Shown: piece after piece, positions 34,104 to 42,669 of the stretch
Layout of the letters: the number at the start of each line of letters is the position of its first letter
Position numbering within the stretch: the first letter of the stretch is position 1
Origin: Armatimonadetes bacterium UBA1398
GTDB lineage: Bacteria; Armatimonadota; Zipacnadia; UBA1398
Length of the DNA: 64,000 nt
Direction: 5' to 3'
NCBI GenBank assembly: GCA_002305165.1
Contig: DBQI01000058.1
Span: forward strand, 1-64,000
Notes under the pieces: generated by a model
The model's database searches: none
Seen by the model: the letters and a program-made list of their open reading frames with translations, nothing else
What the model was told of the DNA's origin: nothing
Translations under genes and position numbers: made by a program

Positions 34104-34109
34104 ATTATA
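34104..34109 (-). promoter_or_regulatory. Candidate -10 element for hsp20-lon
   Basis: A perfect TATAAT on the minus strand, 94 bp before the hsp20 start. No matching -35 hexamer lies at the normal spacing, and no CIRCE-type repeat is visible, so the regulation type is open. Confidence 0.35.
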
Positions 34110-34150
34110 GCACGGGCTGGAGAGCGACCGGTCCCGGCGGCGAATGGCAG

Positions 34151-36709
34151 CTAGCCGGCCGTCAGAGAGAGGGTCCCCAGGGCCTGAGCCAAAGCCTCCG
34201 GCCTCTCATCCCTGGCACGCAGGTAGAAGCAGGCGTCCCCCTCCGGTGGCGCATCGAGGGCATTGCCGAAGAGATCGATCACCTCGGCGCCCAGTACGCC
34301 GAGCTCGGGCATCGACTCGGTGCCGTAGTCGGGGCTGATGATGGCCACGGCTCCCTCGTGCGTCTCGAAGATCCGTGCCATGCCGCAGGGCACGCGCTGG
34401 GATCCGTAGGCAACCGGGCGCGGGCCCACGAGCTGCCCAAGGGCCGCCAAGGCGGGGAGCGCTTTGCGAGGCTGCTCCGTGGGCGTGACGAGCCAGTCGC
34501 GCCCATTGCCAGCCCCATGGCTGGGTAGCGAGCGGGCCGCGAAGAAGATCCGCTCCGCGCCCTCGACCAGCAGGATCGACGCTGCCCTGACGAGCGCGTC
34601 GGCACTCTCCAACTCGGACAAGGTAGCGAAGTCGCGGTGGGATGCCATGGGTGAGGGCGTGTCATCGCCCCACACGCCGAACTCCGTCACCCATAGGGGC
34701 GTGGTAGGGCCTATCGCCGCTCTGAGCCGCCGGGTGGGCGCCTCCAATGCCTCCGCCGGAAGGGCGAATAGATAGGCGTGAGCGTTCCAGACGTCCAGGC
34801 TGTCTTTGAGGCCAGTTCCGGCGAGGGCCTCGATCACGTCCTCCGACCTCTCGGTCGGCAGCGCACCGGCACCGCCGACCACGGCGCCTGCCCACCCGGC
34901 CTCTTCGAGCGCCTCGCACGTGAGTTGACAGAGGTCCGCGTAGTCGGCGGGACCGTAGCGATCAGGTGGCAGCGCCCAGCCTGAGACAAGGGGCTCCTGG
35001 AGCAACTCGATAGCTTCCACTCGAGCGCCCAAGCCGGTCGCGAGGGACGCCACATGGGCCGCGAAGGCCGACGGATCGTCAGGCAAGTACGCGCGGCTCC
35101 CCACGAAGGGGAGGACGTCATCCTCACGCCACGTGGCCTCGTTCGCCGCGGACGCCCAGTGAGCCGAAGGGAAGGGCACACACGCGAGGGTCCGGTAACC
35201 CAGCCTCTCGTAGCGCTCGGCGAAGCTCACTGGGGTCAGCAGCGACCGCCTTCCCGGCTCCGGCTCGGAGGCATCCCAGAGGCCCAGCCACTCTCGCACC
35301 CAGCAGGCCCCGGCGCTCCGGGCCAGCTCCCAGGGGCCGTCGCTGTCCCAGCCACGGCTGATGCCGAAGGGCGAGTCCGGCCACGGGTAGTGAGCGAAGC
35401 GGGCGACACGAAGATCGCGGCGACAGGCTACCCCGGCCTCGGTCCATCGCGCCGTGATCGTGAAGAAGCCCTGCCCCTCAACCGGCAGGGCGAGAACGCG
35501 CTCCGACACCTCGCCAGCGGGCACCCCCGGCAACTCCACATCAATCGAGCGAAGCAACCGCTCGAAGCCATCGCGCACCTCCAGGCTCACGGGAAGGCCC
35601 GTGCCCGCCGCGAAGCCGAACGCCCGCAGGACGATGGTGATCGCCTCGCCCGCTTCGTAGACACCATGGCTCCGTGTGGCGGCGATGGCCAGGTCCGGCG
35701 CAGATCCGCGGGTTCGTGGCGCGGTCTGGAGCAGCCCCGGGCTGAGGGAGACCTCGTCGATCCAGAGCCGGAACCCCTCCGGAGCCCCATCGCGCGCGGG
35801 ACGTATCCACAGGGCTCCCTGACGTCCATCCGCATGGACGTGGATGGCGTACGGCCGCCACTCCTCGGTGACGGTCAGCCGGGCGCGCGCCTCGCTCCCC
35901 GTGTCCTGGTACAGCCCCAACTCGACGCCCGCGTTCGGTTGATCCGCCCGCAGCAGCATCGACACCGTGTACGGCTGTCCGGGCTCCAACGCGAAGACGT
36001 GCTCCGTGATGAGACCCACATCCTCAGGCAGCCCGATCTGCGGCAGGGGCCACGAGGTGAACACTATGGGGAGCAAAGCCGCTCGGTTCGTTACCTCTGC
36101 GCACCAGCGGCCCGAGCCGGGGTTCTCGTCGCTCAGGCGAACTACCGGGGCCACTGTGCCGAAGGGCGTCCAGCCCGCGAGACCGAGCTCGAACCCGCCG
36201 TTCGCGATCACTCTCGCCGGGGTGGATAGAGGAGGGAGATCCGTGGAAACGGTCACGCGCAGCCGGCCCAGCACCACCGTTGCCGCTCCGTCGAACCGCA
36301 GGCCGACGGCCTCGGGCGGTGGGCCGTCAGCCAAGCGCCACAAGACCCGCGTGGTGGACCGATCCTCCCCGATCCAGAGTGGCTGCTCGGCGTAGGGTAC
36401 CCCCCCGCGAACCAGGAACGCCCAGCGGCCGCTGTCGTCCGAGATCTGGGTCGCCTCCAGAGTGAGGCGCAGGGCGTCGGCCTCCCCGAGGGCTTCGTGG
36501 TCTAGGGGTATCACTAGGCTCCCGCCCTCGGCCTCTACCGCAAGCGGGTCGCCCCAAGCCGCGGACTCCTCGCCGGATGACCATGCGGCGCCGGTGAGAA
36601 CCACTCCTGGTGAATCGGCAAGGGACGCCGCATCCAGGATGGGGGCGGCGGAAGCGACGGGCCCCAGCAGTGCGGCCGCGAGGACCATCCAACCAACCCG
36701 TGTCGCCAT
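34151..36709 (-). CDS. Secreted multidomain GH-A-like protein
   Basis: About 852 residues. A signal peptide (MATRVGWMVLAAALLGPVASA) is followed by two beta-sandwich modules (about 25-180 and 185-335; NGGFELGLAGW, FALEPGQPYTVSMLLRAD are CBM-like). A small Ig-like region precedes a TIM barrel at about 450-780, beginning FGISRGWD. Candidate catalytic glutamates are in IELLQEPL (acid/base position) and LWVTEFGVWG (nucleophile position). The C-terminal beta domain (AVAIISPDYG) completes the clan A layout. GAGGAG lies 10 bases before the ATG at 36709. It is 86 bp downstream of the QatC-like gene on the same strand. Substrate unknown. Confidence 0.65.
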   Translation of the reverse strand: MATRVGWMVLAAALLGPVASAAPILDAASLADSPGVVLTGAAWSSGEESAAWGDPLAVEAEGGSLVIPLDHEALGEADALRLTLEATQISDDSGRWAFLVRGGVPYAEQPLWIGEDRSTTRVLWRLADGPPPEAVGLRFDGAATVVLGRLRVTVSTDLPPLSTPARVIANGGFELGLAGWTPFGTVAPVVRLSDENPGSGRWCAEVTNRAALLPIVFTSWPLPQIGLPEDVGLITEHVFALEPGQPYTVSMLLRADQPNAGVELGLYQDTGSEARARLTVTEEWRPYAIHVHADGRQGALWIRPARDGAPEGFRLWIDEVSLSPGLLQTAPRTRGSAPDLAIAATRSHGVYEAGEAITIVLRAFGFAAGTGLPVSLEVRDGFERLLRSIDVELPGVPAGEVSERVLALPVEGQGFFTITARWTEAGVACRRDLRVARFAHYPWPDSPFGISRGWDSDGPWELARSAGACWVREWLGLWDASEPEPGRRSLLTPVSFAERYERLGYRTLACVPFPSAHWASAANEATWREDDVLPFVGSRAYLPDDPSAFAAHVASLATGLGARVEAIELLQEPLVSGWALPPDRYGPADYADLCQLTCEALEEAGWAGAVVGGAGALPTERSEDVIEALAGTGLKDSLDVWNAHAYLFALPAEALEAPTRRLRAAIGPTTPLWVTEFGVWGDDTPSPMASHRDFATLSELESADALVRAASILLVEGAERIFFAARSLPSHGAGNGRDWLVTPTEQPRKALPALAALGQLVGPRPVAYGSQRVPCGMARIFETHEGAVAIISPDYGTESMPELGVLGAEVIDLFGNALDAPPEGDACFYLRARDERPEALAQALGTLSLTAG

Positions 36710-36795
36710 GCTCTGCCCGCTCCTCACCGGTCGGGGCGCCGACTTCGTCTCCCACGACACTTGTTGGACATGCGGAAGCGCCGAAGGTGGCGCGG

Positions 36796-38121
36796 CTATT
36801 GACTCACTCCGGCAAGATCCCAGGCCTCAGGATACTCCCTCCGGCAGACCCGGGTTATCTCGCTGGCGAAGCGTCGGAGCACCTCGTAGGTATGGACGTG
36901 GCCGGCGCCGAGATACGCAAGCTCCGGACAGCGTCGGTAGAACCCCTCGCGCGAATACGAGAGGATATCGCTCACGAAGCCGAGGAGGGCCATCAGGTTG
37001 GCGTAACTCTCCGATCCACGCCCTCGGTCTGGGTCTGTCAATGGATCGGTGATGGTAGCCTCAGGCGCCAGCCCCCACTCGGCGAAGGCGAATCGCCGAA
37101 TCAGGCATGGCACGCACCCTCCGCACGGGAGAGCGCCGCGGCCTGCCGCCCAGCACGAGTCAGTGCCGCGTACCGCCGCCTCGTCCAGGTGCCGGAGAAG
37201 GATGTGGCCAACGACCTCCGACTTCGTGCTCCCGATCAGTGGGTTCACGATCCGCATGGGCCGCCCGAAGTAGTCCGAGAACAGGCCCTCCAAGCCCTGC
37301 AGCCAGCGGGGATGAGCGGTTCGAGTCGTGAAGGCGCCAACGCGAGCCCGGGTCAGCGGTGGCTGAGCCGCCATGACCCCGTTCTCTGGGATCCAGATCT
37401 CGTCGAGGTCCAGGGCATCGGCGACGGCCGCCGCGGCAGTGAGGGGTACCAGGCTGCGCGATCGGCGGCTGGGCTCCTGCTCACCCTCAGCGGGGTAGGG
37501 CCACCTCGCCCGGCGCCGCCCCGATGCCGCCAGCCGCACGGACGCGGAGGGAAGGGGGCCATACCGTTCGGCGAGGCATTGGCGGGCGTGTGCGCGGCTC
37601 GCGTGGGTCACTGGATTGCCGGTCTCGTGGGACAGTAGGAGGGGCTTCCGGCCGCTCTCCAGAAGCGCCACGGCTCCGGCGAGGGAGTCCAGACCACCCG
37701 ACAACAGGCACACGCAATCGACACCGACCGCTGCCTGGCGCCGGTCCGGACAGGGAGCCGCGAATTCCGCATCCGTGGCGCAGACAGTGACCCGATCACC
37801 CAGCACGAACTCGAGGCACTGGGCAAGCCGTCCGATCAGAGCATGCAGTGGGGAGCCGGGCGAGGCCGCCAGGTGGAAGCTGACATCGCGCGACCAGGCC
37901 TCGGCACGGCCCCGGGGCAGCGCCGCGTCGCCCATCTGTATCGTCGCGGCCGCCTCAACGAGCTCCAGGTGCCTCGCACCGAACGCGGCCCCCGCAAGCG
38001 TCCACAGATCCTCCAGGCCCAGGCTCACGTTCCCCACCCTAGCGTCGAGATCGATCACACGGACCCGGTCGCCCTCGGGCGGTGCGCCCAAGCGGCCAGC
38101 CGCGACGATGTCACGCGCCAA
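36796..38121 (-). CDS. qatC: QatC-like QueC-family PP-loop enzyme
   Basis: 441 residues, about twice the size of housekeeping QueC. The PP-loop SGGLDS is at 141-146 (VCLLSGGLDSLAG). Four cysteines C323, C333, C336 and C339 in the arrangement C-x9-C-x2-C-x2-C match the zinc site of QueC. The region IPENGVMAAQPPLT is also typical of the QueC-like subfamily. The N-terminal 130 residues are extra, as in QatC of the Qat antiphage system and unlike true QueC. No queD, queE or queF is present. The start is TTG 38121, overlapping the preceding QatB-like gene by 11 bases. The known QueC chemistry makes 7-cyano-7-deazaguanine; related conflict-system enzymes attach such a base to a protein N-terminus. 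Confidence 0.72.
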   Translation of the reverse strand: MARDIVAAGRLGAPPEGDRVRVIDLDARVGNVSLGLEDLWTLAGAAFGARHLELVEAAATIQMGDAALPRGRAEAWSRDVSFHLAASPGSPLHALIGRLAQCLEFVLGDRVTVCATDAEFAAPCPDRRQAAVGVDCVCLLSGGLDSLAGAVALLESGRKPLLLSHETGNPVTHASRAHARQCLAERYGPLPSASVRLAASGRRRARWPYPAEGEQEPSRRSRSLVPLTAAAAVADALDLDEIWIPENGVMAAQPPLTRARVGAFTTRTAHPRWLQGLEGLFSDYFGRPMRIVNPLIGSTKSEVVGHILLRHLDEAAVRGTDSCWAAGRGALPCGGCVPCLIRRFAFAEWGLAPEATITDPLTDPDRGRGSESYANLMALLGFVSDILSYSREGFYRRCPELAYLGAGHVHTYEVLRRFASEITRVCRREYPEAWDLAGVSQ

Positions 38122-38728
38122 GGGACGCCCGTCCCCTCAAGGCGGCAACCGCTCCTAGCATCAGCATGGCTACCAAGGCCCCGGCAGTCTCGCCTGTGGG
38201 CGGCGCCTGCTGGTCGGCCTGGGCCATCACCGCCGCGCGCGCCTCGGCGGCGACCGCCTCACAGAGATCGCCAGAGGCGCCGACCGTGGCCAGGGCGGGA
38301 CCGCCGATGAACTCGTGGACATCGCGCTCCACGTAGTATTCGAACAGCGCGGCCAGGTATTCGGCGGCGAAGACCCCTGCCGTCATCTCTATACGGACGG
38401 AAGGAGCCGAGTCGGCAAGCGCCGTCAGGCTGCGCAGGGCAGCGGCGCGCGCCAGGGACGCGGTGAGGTCGTGGCCCAGGTCCGCCGCCTGCGCAAGCTG
38501 ATCCCCCAGCCAAGCGTGACGATCCTCGACCTCCAGCGCTCGCGCCTCCGCGACGGAGCCGACGAGGCTGCAGAGAGGCGCCCGGGTGGCCGCCTCCAAT
38601 GTGGCATCCGGTATCGCGTTCGCGATGGCACCCGCGAGTTCACCAGCCGAAGCGCCGCTGGCGTAGAGCCCCCTCACCTGGTTCCAAGAGGCCGACCGCG
38701 GTGAGCTCTGGGATTGCGATGTCCCCAT
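38111..38728 (-). CDS. QatB-like small protein with MGTS N-terminus
   Basis: 205 residues, with no membrane segment and many alanines. It begins MGTSQSQSSP, very like the MGTS start I know from QatB proteins; a glycine would be exposed after methionine removal. The body is predicted helical (residues about 20-175) with a conserved-looking EYLAALFEYYVERDVHEF. It immediately precedes the QatC-like gene and overlaps it by 11 bases, as QatB and QatC do. GGAGGG lies 5 bases before the ATG at 38728, and the pyrD stop is only 12 bases upstream. Identification rests on the start, position and partner; overall similarity is too weak to judge by eye. Confidence 0.5.
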   Translation of the reverse strand: MGTSQSQSSPRSASWNQVRGLYASGASAGELAGAIANAIPDATLEAATRAPLCSLVGSVAEARALEVEDRHAWLGDQLAQAADLGHDLTASLARAAALRSLTALADSAPSVRIEMTAGVFAAEYLAALFEYYVERDVHEFIGGPALATVGASGDLCEAVAAEARAAVMAQADQQAPPTGETAGALVAMLMLGAVAALRGRASLGA

Positions 38729-38740
38729 TCCGACCCTCCA

Positions 38741-39661
38741 TCAAGAGTCCCAGAGCCGCACGGTTCCCACCAGGTCCGCGAGCCCGACCCGCTCCTCCGC
38801 GCAGAACTCCTCGATGCCCCTCAGGACCTTCTTGTAGGCCAGTGGGTCCACGAGGGACGCGGTACCGATGGCGACGGCCCGCGCGCCCACGATGATGAAC
38901 TCCAAGGCATCGCGAGCCGTGACGATGCCACCCATTCCGATCACCGGGATACTCACCGCTTTGGCTGCCAGGTAGGCGCATCGGACCGCGACCGGACGGA
39001 TGGCGGGGCCGGAGAGGCCTCCCATGGTCGTGTGCAGGGCTGGCCGCCGGGTTCGGACATCCACGGCCATGCCCACCAAGGTGTTGATGGCGGAGAGGGC
39101 GTCGGCGCCCGCCTCCTCGGCCGCTACCGCCATGGCCACGATGTCCGTTACATTAGGGGTGAGCTTCACGATGAGGGTCCGGGGGAACGCCGCGCGCACC
39201 GCGCGGGTTACCTCGGACAGGGCCGTCGCGTCGGTGCCGAAGAGGATCCCGCCCTGCTTCACATTCGGGCACGAGACGTTCAGCTCGATGGCATGGGCCC
39301 GCTCGTCCTCGGCAAGCCGCCGCGCGCAGTGGACGTAGTCGTCCACCGTCGCTCCCGATATGTTCACGATGACCGGCACGGCTAGCTCGGCCAGCCAAGG
39401 GAGCTTGTGCTCAATCACAGCCTCGACGCCCGGGTTCTGCAGGCCAATGGAGTTGAGCATGCCCGCAGGCGTCTCGGCGATACGGGGCGGCGGGTTGCCC
39501 AATCGCGGCTCCCGCGTGGTGCCCTTCACCATGATCGCACCGAGCTCCGAGAGGTCGACGAAGCGGGATAGCTCATCGCCGAAGCCGCAGCACCCCGATG
39601 CCAGCATGACGGGGTTCTTCAGATGAAGGCCTCCGATGGTTACGGAGAGGTCAACGCCCAA
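38741..39661 (-). CDS. pyrD: Dihydroorotate dehydrogenase, class 1B catalytic subunit
   Basis: 306 residues. DLSVTIGGLHLKNPVMLASG is the standard N-terminus. ELNVSCPNVKQGG contains the catalytic cysteine loop and the FMN-contacting asparagine; GLSGPAIRPVAVR and GMGGIVTARDALEFIIVGA are FMN phosphate sites. It oxidises dihydroorotate to orotate in pyrimidine synthesis, passing electrons to PyrK. I chose TTG 39661 because it directly precedes the conserved start and follows a GGGGTGG sequence; it overlaps pyrK by 11 bases. ATG 39682 is an alternative. Next on the operon is the QatB-like gene. Confidence 0.92.
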   Translation of the reverse strand: MGVDLSVTIGGLHLKNPVMLASGCCGFGDELSRFVDLSELGAIMVKGTTREPRLGNPPPRIAETPAGMLNSIGLQNPGVEAVIEHKLPWLAELAVPVIVNISGATVDDYVHCARRLAEDERAHAIELNVSCPNVKQGGILFGTDATALSEVTRAVRAAFPRTLIVKLTPNVTDIVAMAVAAEEAGADALSAINTLVGMAVDVRTRRPALHTTMGGLSGPAIRPVAVRCAYLAAKAVSIPVIGMGGIVTARDALEFIIVGARAVAIGTASLVDPLAYKKVLRGIEEFCAEERVGLADLVGTVRLWDS

Positions 39662-40472
39662 CAGACCACCCCAGATCCACATCCAATCGAACCGTCGCGG
39701 CGTCGAAGCAGGGGCCTTCGGTGCACACGCGAGCATAGCCGTCGGGGATCGTGGGCACCACGCAGCCGAGGCACTGGCCCATGGCGCATGCCATCCGCGC
39801 CTCGAGAGACACCCAGCATGAGATGCCTCGCTCGCCCGCGAACCGGCCTACGGCCTCGATCATCCGTGGTGGGCCGCACGTGTAGATCCGGTCGAAGGGG
39901 GCCAACCGACTTCGGTCAGCGAGAAGCTCCACCACGTTGCCTCGGAAGCCCAGGGAGCCGTCGTCGGTGGCGAAGCGGGCCCGTTCAGTGCCTCGGAAGT
40001 ACTGCTGGAAGGGCAGGAGGCTCGCGCGCCTGGCGCCCACGAGGATCTCCCAATCGCAGTCGCGCGCATGGCGCTCATAGAGGAAACGCAATGGGGCTAC
40101 CCCCACCCCTCCTCCTACGAGCGCGACCCTCGAACCCGGCTCGGGCGGCGGGAAGGCGCTGCCCACGGGGCCGATGACGTCGACTGTCTCCCCCAGGGGG
40201 GCCTCAGCGAGCAGGCCGCTCCCCACCCCGACGGCCTGTACGAGGATGCCAAACCGGTCGCCTGTCACGAAGGCGATGCTCATAGGGCGCCTGAGAGGCG
40301 GGTCCGAGCCATGTCGTGGGGTCATCAGGTTGACGAACTGACCGGGGCGGGCGTTCTCCGCGATGCGCCAACCGTCGAAGATCAGCTCGGAGAGACCCTC
40401 CGCATCACGCCGCCGCGCCACGAGCTCAGCGGTGGAATGAGGGTAGGAGTGGCCCATCTCATCGCCGCGCAA
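39651..40472 (-). CDS. pyrK: Dihydroorotate dehydrogenase electron transfer subunit
   Basis: About 273 residues. An FAD-binding ferredoxin-reductase fold begins VARRRDAEGLSELIF, with RRPMSIAF for FAD, GGGVGVAPLRFL for the pyridine nucleotide, and CAMGQCLGC plus a later CTEGPCF for the 2Fe-2S cluster. It passes electrons from PyrD to NAD+. The start is uncertain: TTG 40472 has AGAGAGG about 9 bases upstream, while ATG 40457 gives MGHSYPHS but has no ribosome site. pyrK-pyrD order with an 11-base overlap supports a coupled complex. Divergent from the GH-like gene at 40597. Confidence 0.88.
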   Translation of the reverse strand: MRGDEMGHSYPHSTAELVARRRDAEGLSELIFDGWRIAENARPGQFVNLMTPRHGSDPPLRRPMSIAFVTGDRFGILVQAVGVGSGLLAEAPLGETVDVIGPVGSAFPPPEPGSRVALVGGGVGVAPLRFLYERHARDCDWEILVGARRASLLPFQQYFRGTERARFATDDGSLGFRGNVVELLADRSRLAPFDRIYTCGPPRMIEAVGRFAGERGISCWVSLEARMACAMGQCLGCVVPTIPDGYARVCTEGPCFDAATVRLDVDLGWSVGR

Positions 40473-40596
40473 AGCGACCGTCCTCTCTTGGGGCGTGACC
40501 GTGTTCGGCGGCCATGGACGCGATTCCTCGGGCGGCCAGGAACTGACCCCTTGATGGTGAACACAGGTGTGGGCCACGGCCCGGGAGGTGTCCGCT

Positions 40597-42663
40597 ATGT
40601 CCATGCCTATCCTGCTCCCCGTCGTGGGGCTCCTGTCTGTGCTCCAAGCCGACGCGGGTTGGAGAGAGCTGCAGTGCCCGCCCACACGCAGGGATGATAG
40701 CCAGCTGTGGCAGACGGTCTCAACCCTCGCCGATCTCTCCCAGCCGGGGGTGCTCAGCGCGGTTCACGGGGAGCAGAACGCCTACTCCGAGGTCGCCGCA
40801 GGCCCTGAGGCGGCGGAGATCCTCTACCGCTTCGACGGCGAAAGGAGCCTGGAGTACGCTGAACTCGCGGTCAACGTGCCCATCCCCGAGGGCGCGCCGG
40901 GGCTGGGTATCGAGTTCCTTGGCGATGCTCATCCCCTGCCAGTGCGCCTCCGCGTCGTGGATGTTACCGGCGAGTGCTTCCAGTACACCCTGGGCGCCTG
41001 TCAGCAGGGCCGATGGCAGTTCGGCGCCGCGGTGCTCCAGCCGCGCACTGACCACTGGGGGGGAGATGAGAACGGGGAACTCGACGCCCCGCTCTCCCTG
41101 CAGTCCATAGTCCTGGACCGTGCTACGGGCCAGGGCTTCACGGGCGAGGGAACCATCTCCCTGCGGCGTCTCACCATATGCCGGCGCGAGGAGGGAGTCC
41201 TCACTCCCCATGGGATCGGCGTCGAGGTGCCCACTGACCGCGAGTGGCTCGTCTACGAGCCGGGGGAGCCCGTCCGGCTACGCGTTGCCGTCACGAGCCC
41301 CGGCGCGGATGCGAACGCGCCACTGACCCTCAGGCTCGTGGATCCCTTCGGAGTCGCGCAATGGGACAGCACCGTAGAGGGCCTCGGCGGAGCCCGAGAC
41401 GTCTCGTTCATCCCGCCCTCCCCCGGGCACTGGGACCTTCAGATACGGGTAGCGGGCGCCGAGGACGACGCGCTAGCGCCGTGGGCGGACTTCCGCTTCG
41501 CCGTCATCGCTCCCCAGGCCGTCGACACCGATGGGCCTCTGGGAGTCTGCACCCACTTCAGCCAAGGCTGGGATCAGAGGCTCCTCGACCTGCTGCCCAT
41601 CGTCGGTGTGGCGACCCCGCGTGATGAGTGCTCCTGGGCCGCGGTCGAGGTGGCGCCAGGAGAGCTTCGGATCCCCGACCATGTGCGCTCATACGTTGAC
41701 CGGAGCGAGGCTTTGGGGCTCACTCCGTTGGTCATCGCGGACTACGCCAATAGCCACTACGACGATGGCGGCTTCCCCACATCCCCGGAGGCCATCGCGG
41801 GGTTTGCCCGCTACGGGGGCTTCATGGCATCAGAGTTGGGCGAAGCGGCGCCATTCTTCGAGATATGGAACGAGTGGACCGGCGGATGCGGCATGAACGG
41901 CCTGCGTGGCGACGCTGAGGCCTATCCGCCATTGTTCATCGCCACGGCTGAGGCGATTCGAGCCGCGCGCCCCGAGGCGCGGATCGTTGGTGTCGGTGGT
42001 GAATACGGGACCGTCGAGGATCTGTCGGGCATCGTGCGGACGATGATCGGCCAGGGAGCGGCCGACCACATGGACGCGTTCTCGATCCACCCTTATCACT
42101 ACCCGTCCCTGGCGACGGCCGCGTACCGAGAGGGGCTTGTCGCGGTGTCGGAAGTCGCGAACGAAGTGGCGGGCAGGGAGCTCGGGATGTGCCTGACCGA
42201 GGTCGGTTGGCCGACCCACACGGGGGACCGGGGAAGCGACTTCCTCCACCAGTCCCGCTGCTTGGTGAGGATGGCTCTCATGTCTCTCACAGTGCCCAGC
42301 GTGGAGAAGGTGATCTGGTACGACCTGAAGGACGACGGGACGGATCTGAACTACAACGAGCACAACTTCGGCCTCGTCCACAACGATAGCTTCGGATGGG
42401 CGCCGAAGCCCGCCTTCGTGGCGCTGGCCGTGCTGGCGCGGGCGCTCAACGGGCGCCAGGTCGGCGACTGGAGCTACGCGGAGAACCTTTGGCGCGTTCC
42501 CATGGAGGGAACTGGAGGGCGGGTCACCGCGGTGTGGGCCGAGAACGGCAGCGCTACGGTCACCGTCGCGCCCGGGGCGACAGTCTATGACATGTTCGGG
42601 CAGCCCATCGCCGCGGAGGCGACCCTGACCGTCGGTTGGGATCCCGTGTACGTGGCGGAGTGA
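40597..42663 (+). CDS. Secreted GH-A clan glycoside hydrolase-like protein (GH39-like)
   Basis: 688 residues. Signal peptide MSMPILLPVVGLLSVLQADA. An N-terminal beta-sandwich at about 40-205 and a second one at about 210-305 precede a TIM barrel. The acid/base candidate E426 lies in EIWNEWTG and the nucleophile candidate E535 in CLTEVGWP, spacing typical of clan A. A small C-terminal beta domain follows (VTVAPGATVYDMFGQPI). GGGAGGTG lies 6 bases before the ATG. It is divergent from pyrK and convergent with the sensor kinase gene, 6 bases between stops. Architecture resembles the protein at 34151-36709, so the two may be paralogous. Confidence 0.7.
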   Translation: MSMPILLPVVGLLSVLQADAGWRELQCPPTRRDDSQLWQTVSTLADLSQPGVLSAVHGEQNAYSEVAAGPEAAEILYRFDGERSLEYAELAVNVPIPEGAPGLGIEFLGDAHPLPVRLRVVDVTGECFQYTLGACQQGRWQFGAAVLQPRTDHWGGDENGELDAPLSLQSIVLDRATGQGFTGEGTISLRRLTICRREEGVLTPHGIGVEVPTDREWLVYEPGEPVRLRVAVTSPGADANAPLTLRLVDPFGVAQWDSTVEGLGGARDVSFIPPSPGHWDLQIRVAGAEDDALAPWADFRFAVIAPQAVDTDGPLGVCTHFSQGWDQRLLDLLPIVGVATPRDECSWAAVEVAPGELRIPDHVRSYVDRSEALGLTPLVIADYANSHYDDGGFPTSPEAIAGFARYGGFMASELGEAAPFFEIWNEWTGGCGMNGLRGDAEAYPPLFIATAEAIRAARPEARIVGVGGEYGTVEDLSGIVRTMIGQGAADHMDAFSIHPYHYPSLATAAYREGLVAVSEVANEVAGRELGMCLTEVGWPTHTGDRGSDFLHQSRCLVRMALMSLTVPSVEKVIWYDLKDDGTDLNYNEHNFGLVHNDSFGWAPKPAFVALAVLARALNGRQVGDWSYAENLWRVPMEGTGGRVTAVWAENGSATVTVAPGATVYDMFGQPIAAEATLTVGWDPVYVAE

Positions 42664-42669
42664 CCGAGG

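Noticed and set aside
35054..36229. A 391-codon open frame on the plus strand
   Set aside because: Antisense to the secreted GH-like gene at 34151-36709; basic, repetitive translation.
36796..38121. Housekeeping queC of queuosine synthesis
   Set aside because: Size is about double, there is an extra N-terminal region, no queD/E/F genes, and an overlapping MGTS-starting partner; the Qat-like call fits better, though QueC chemistry may be kept.
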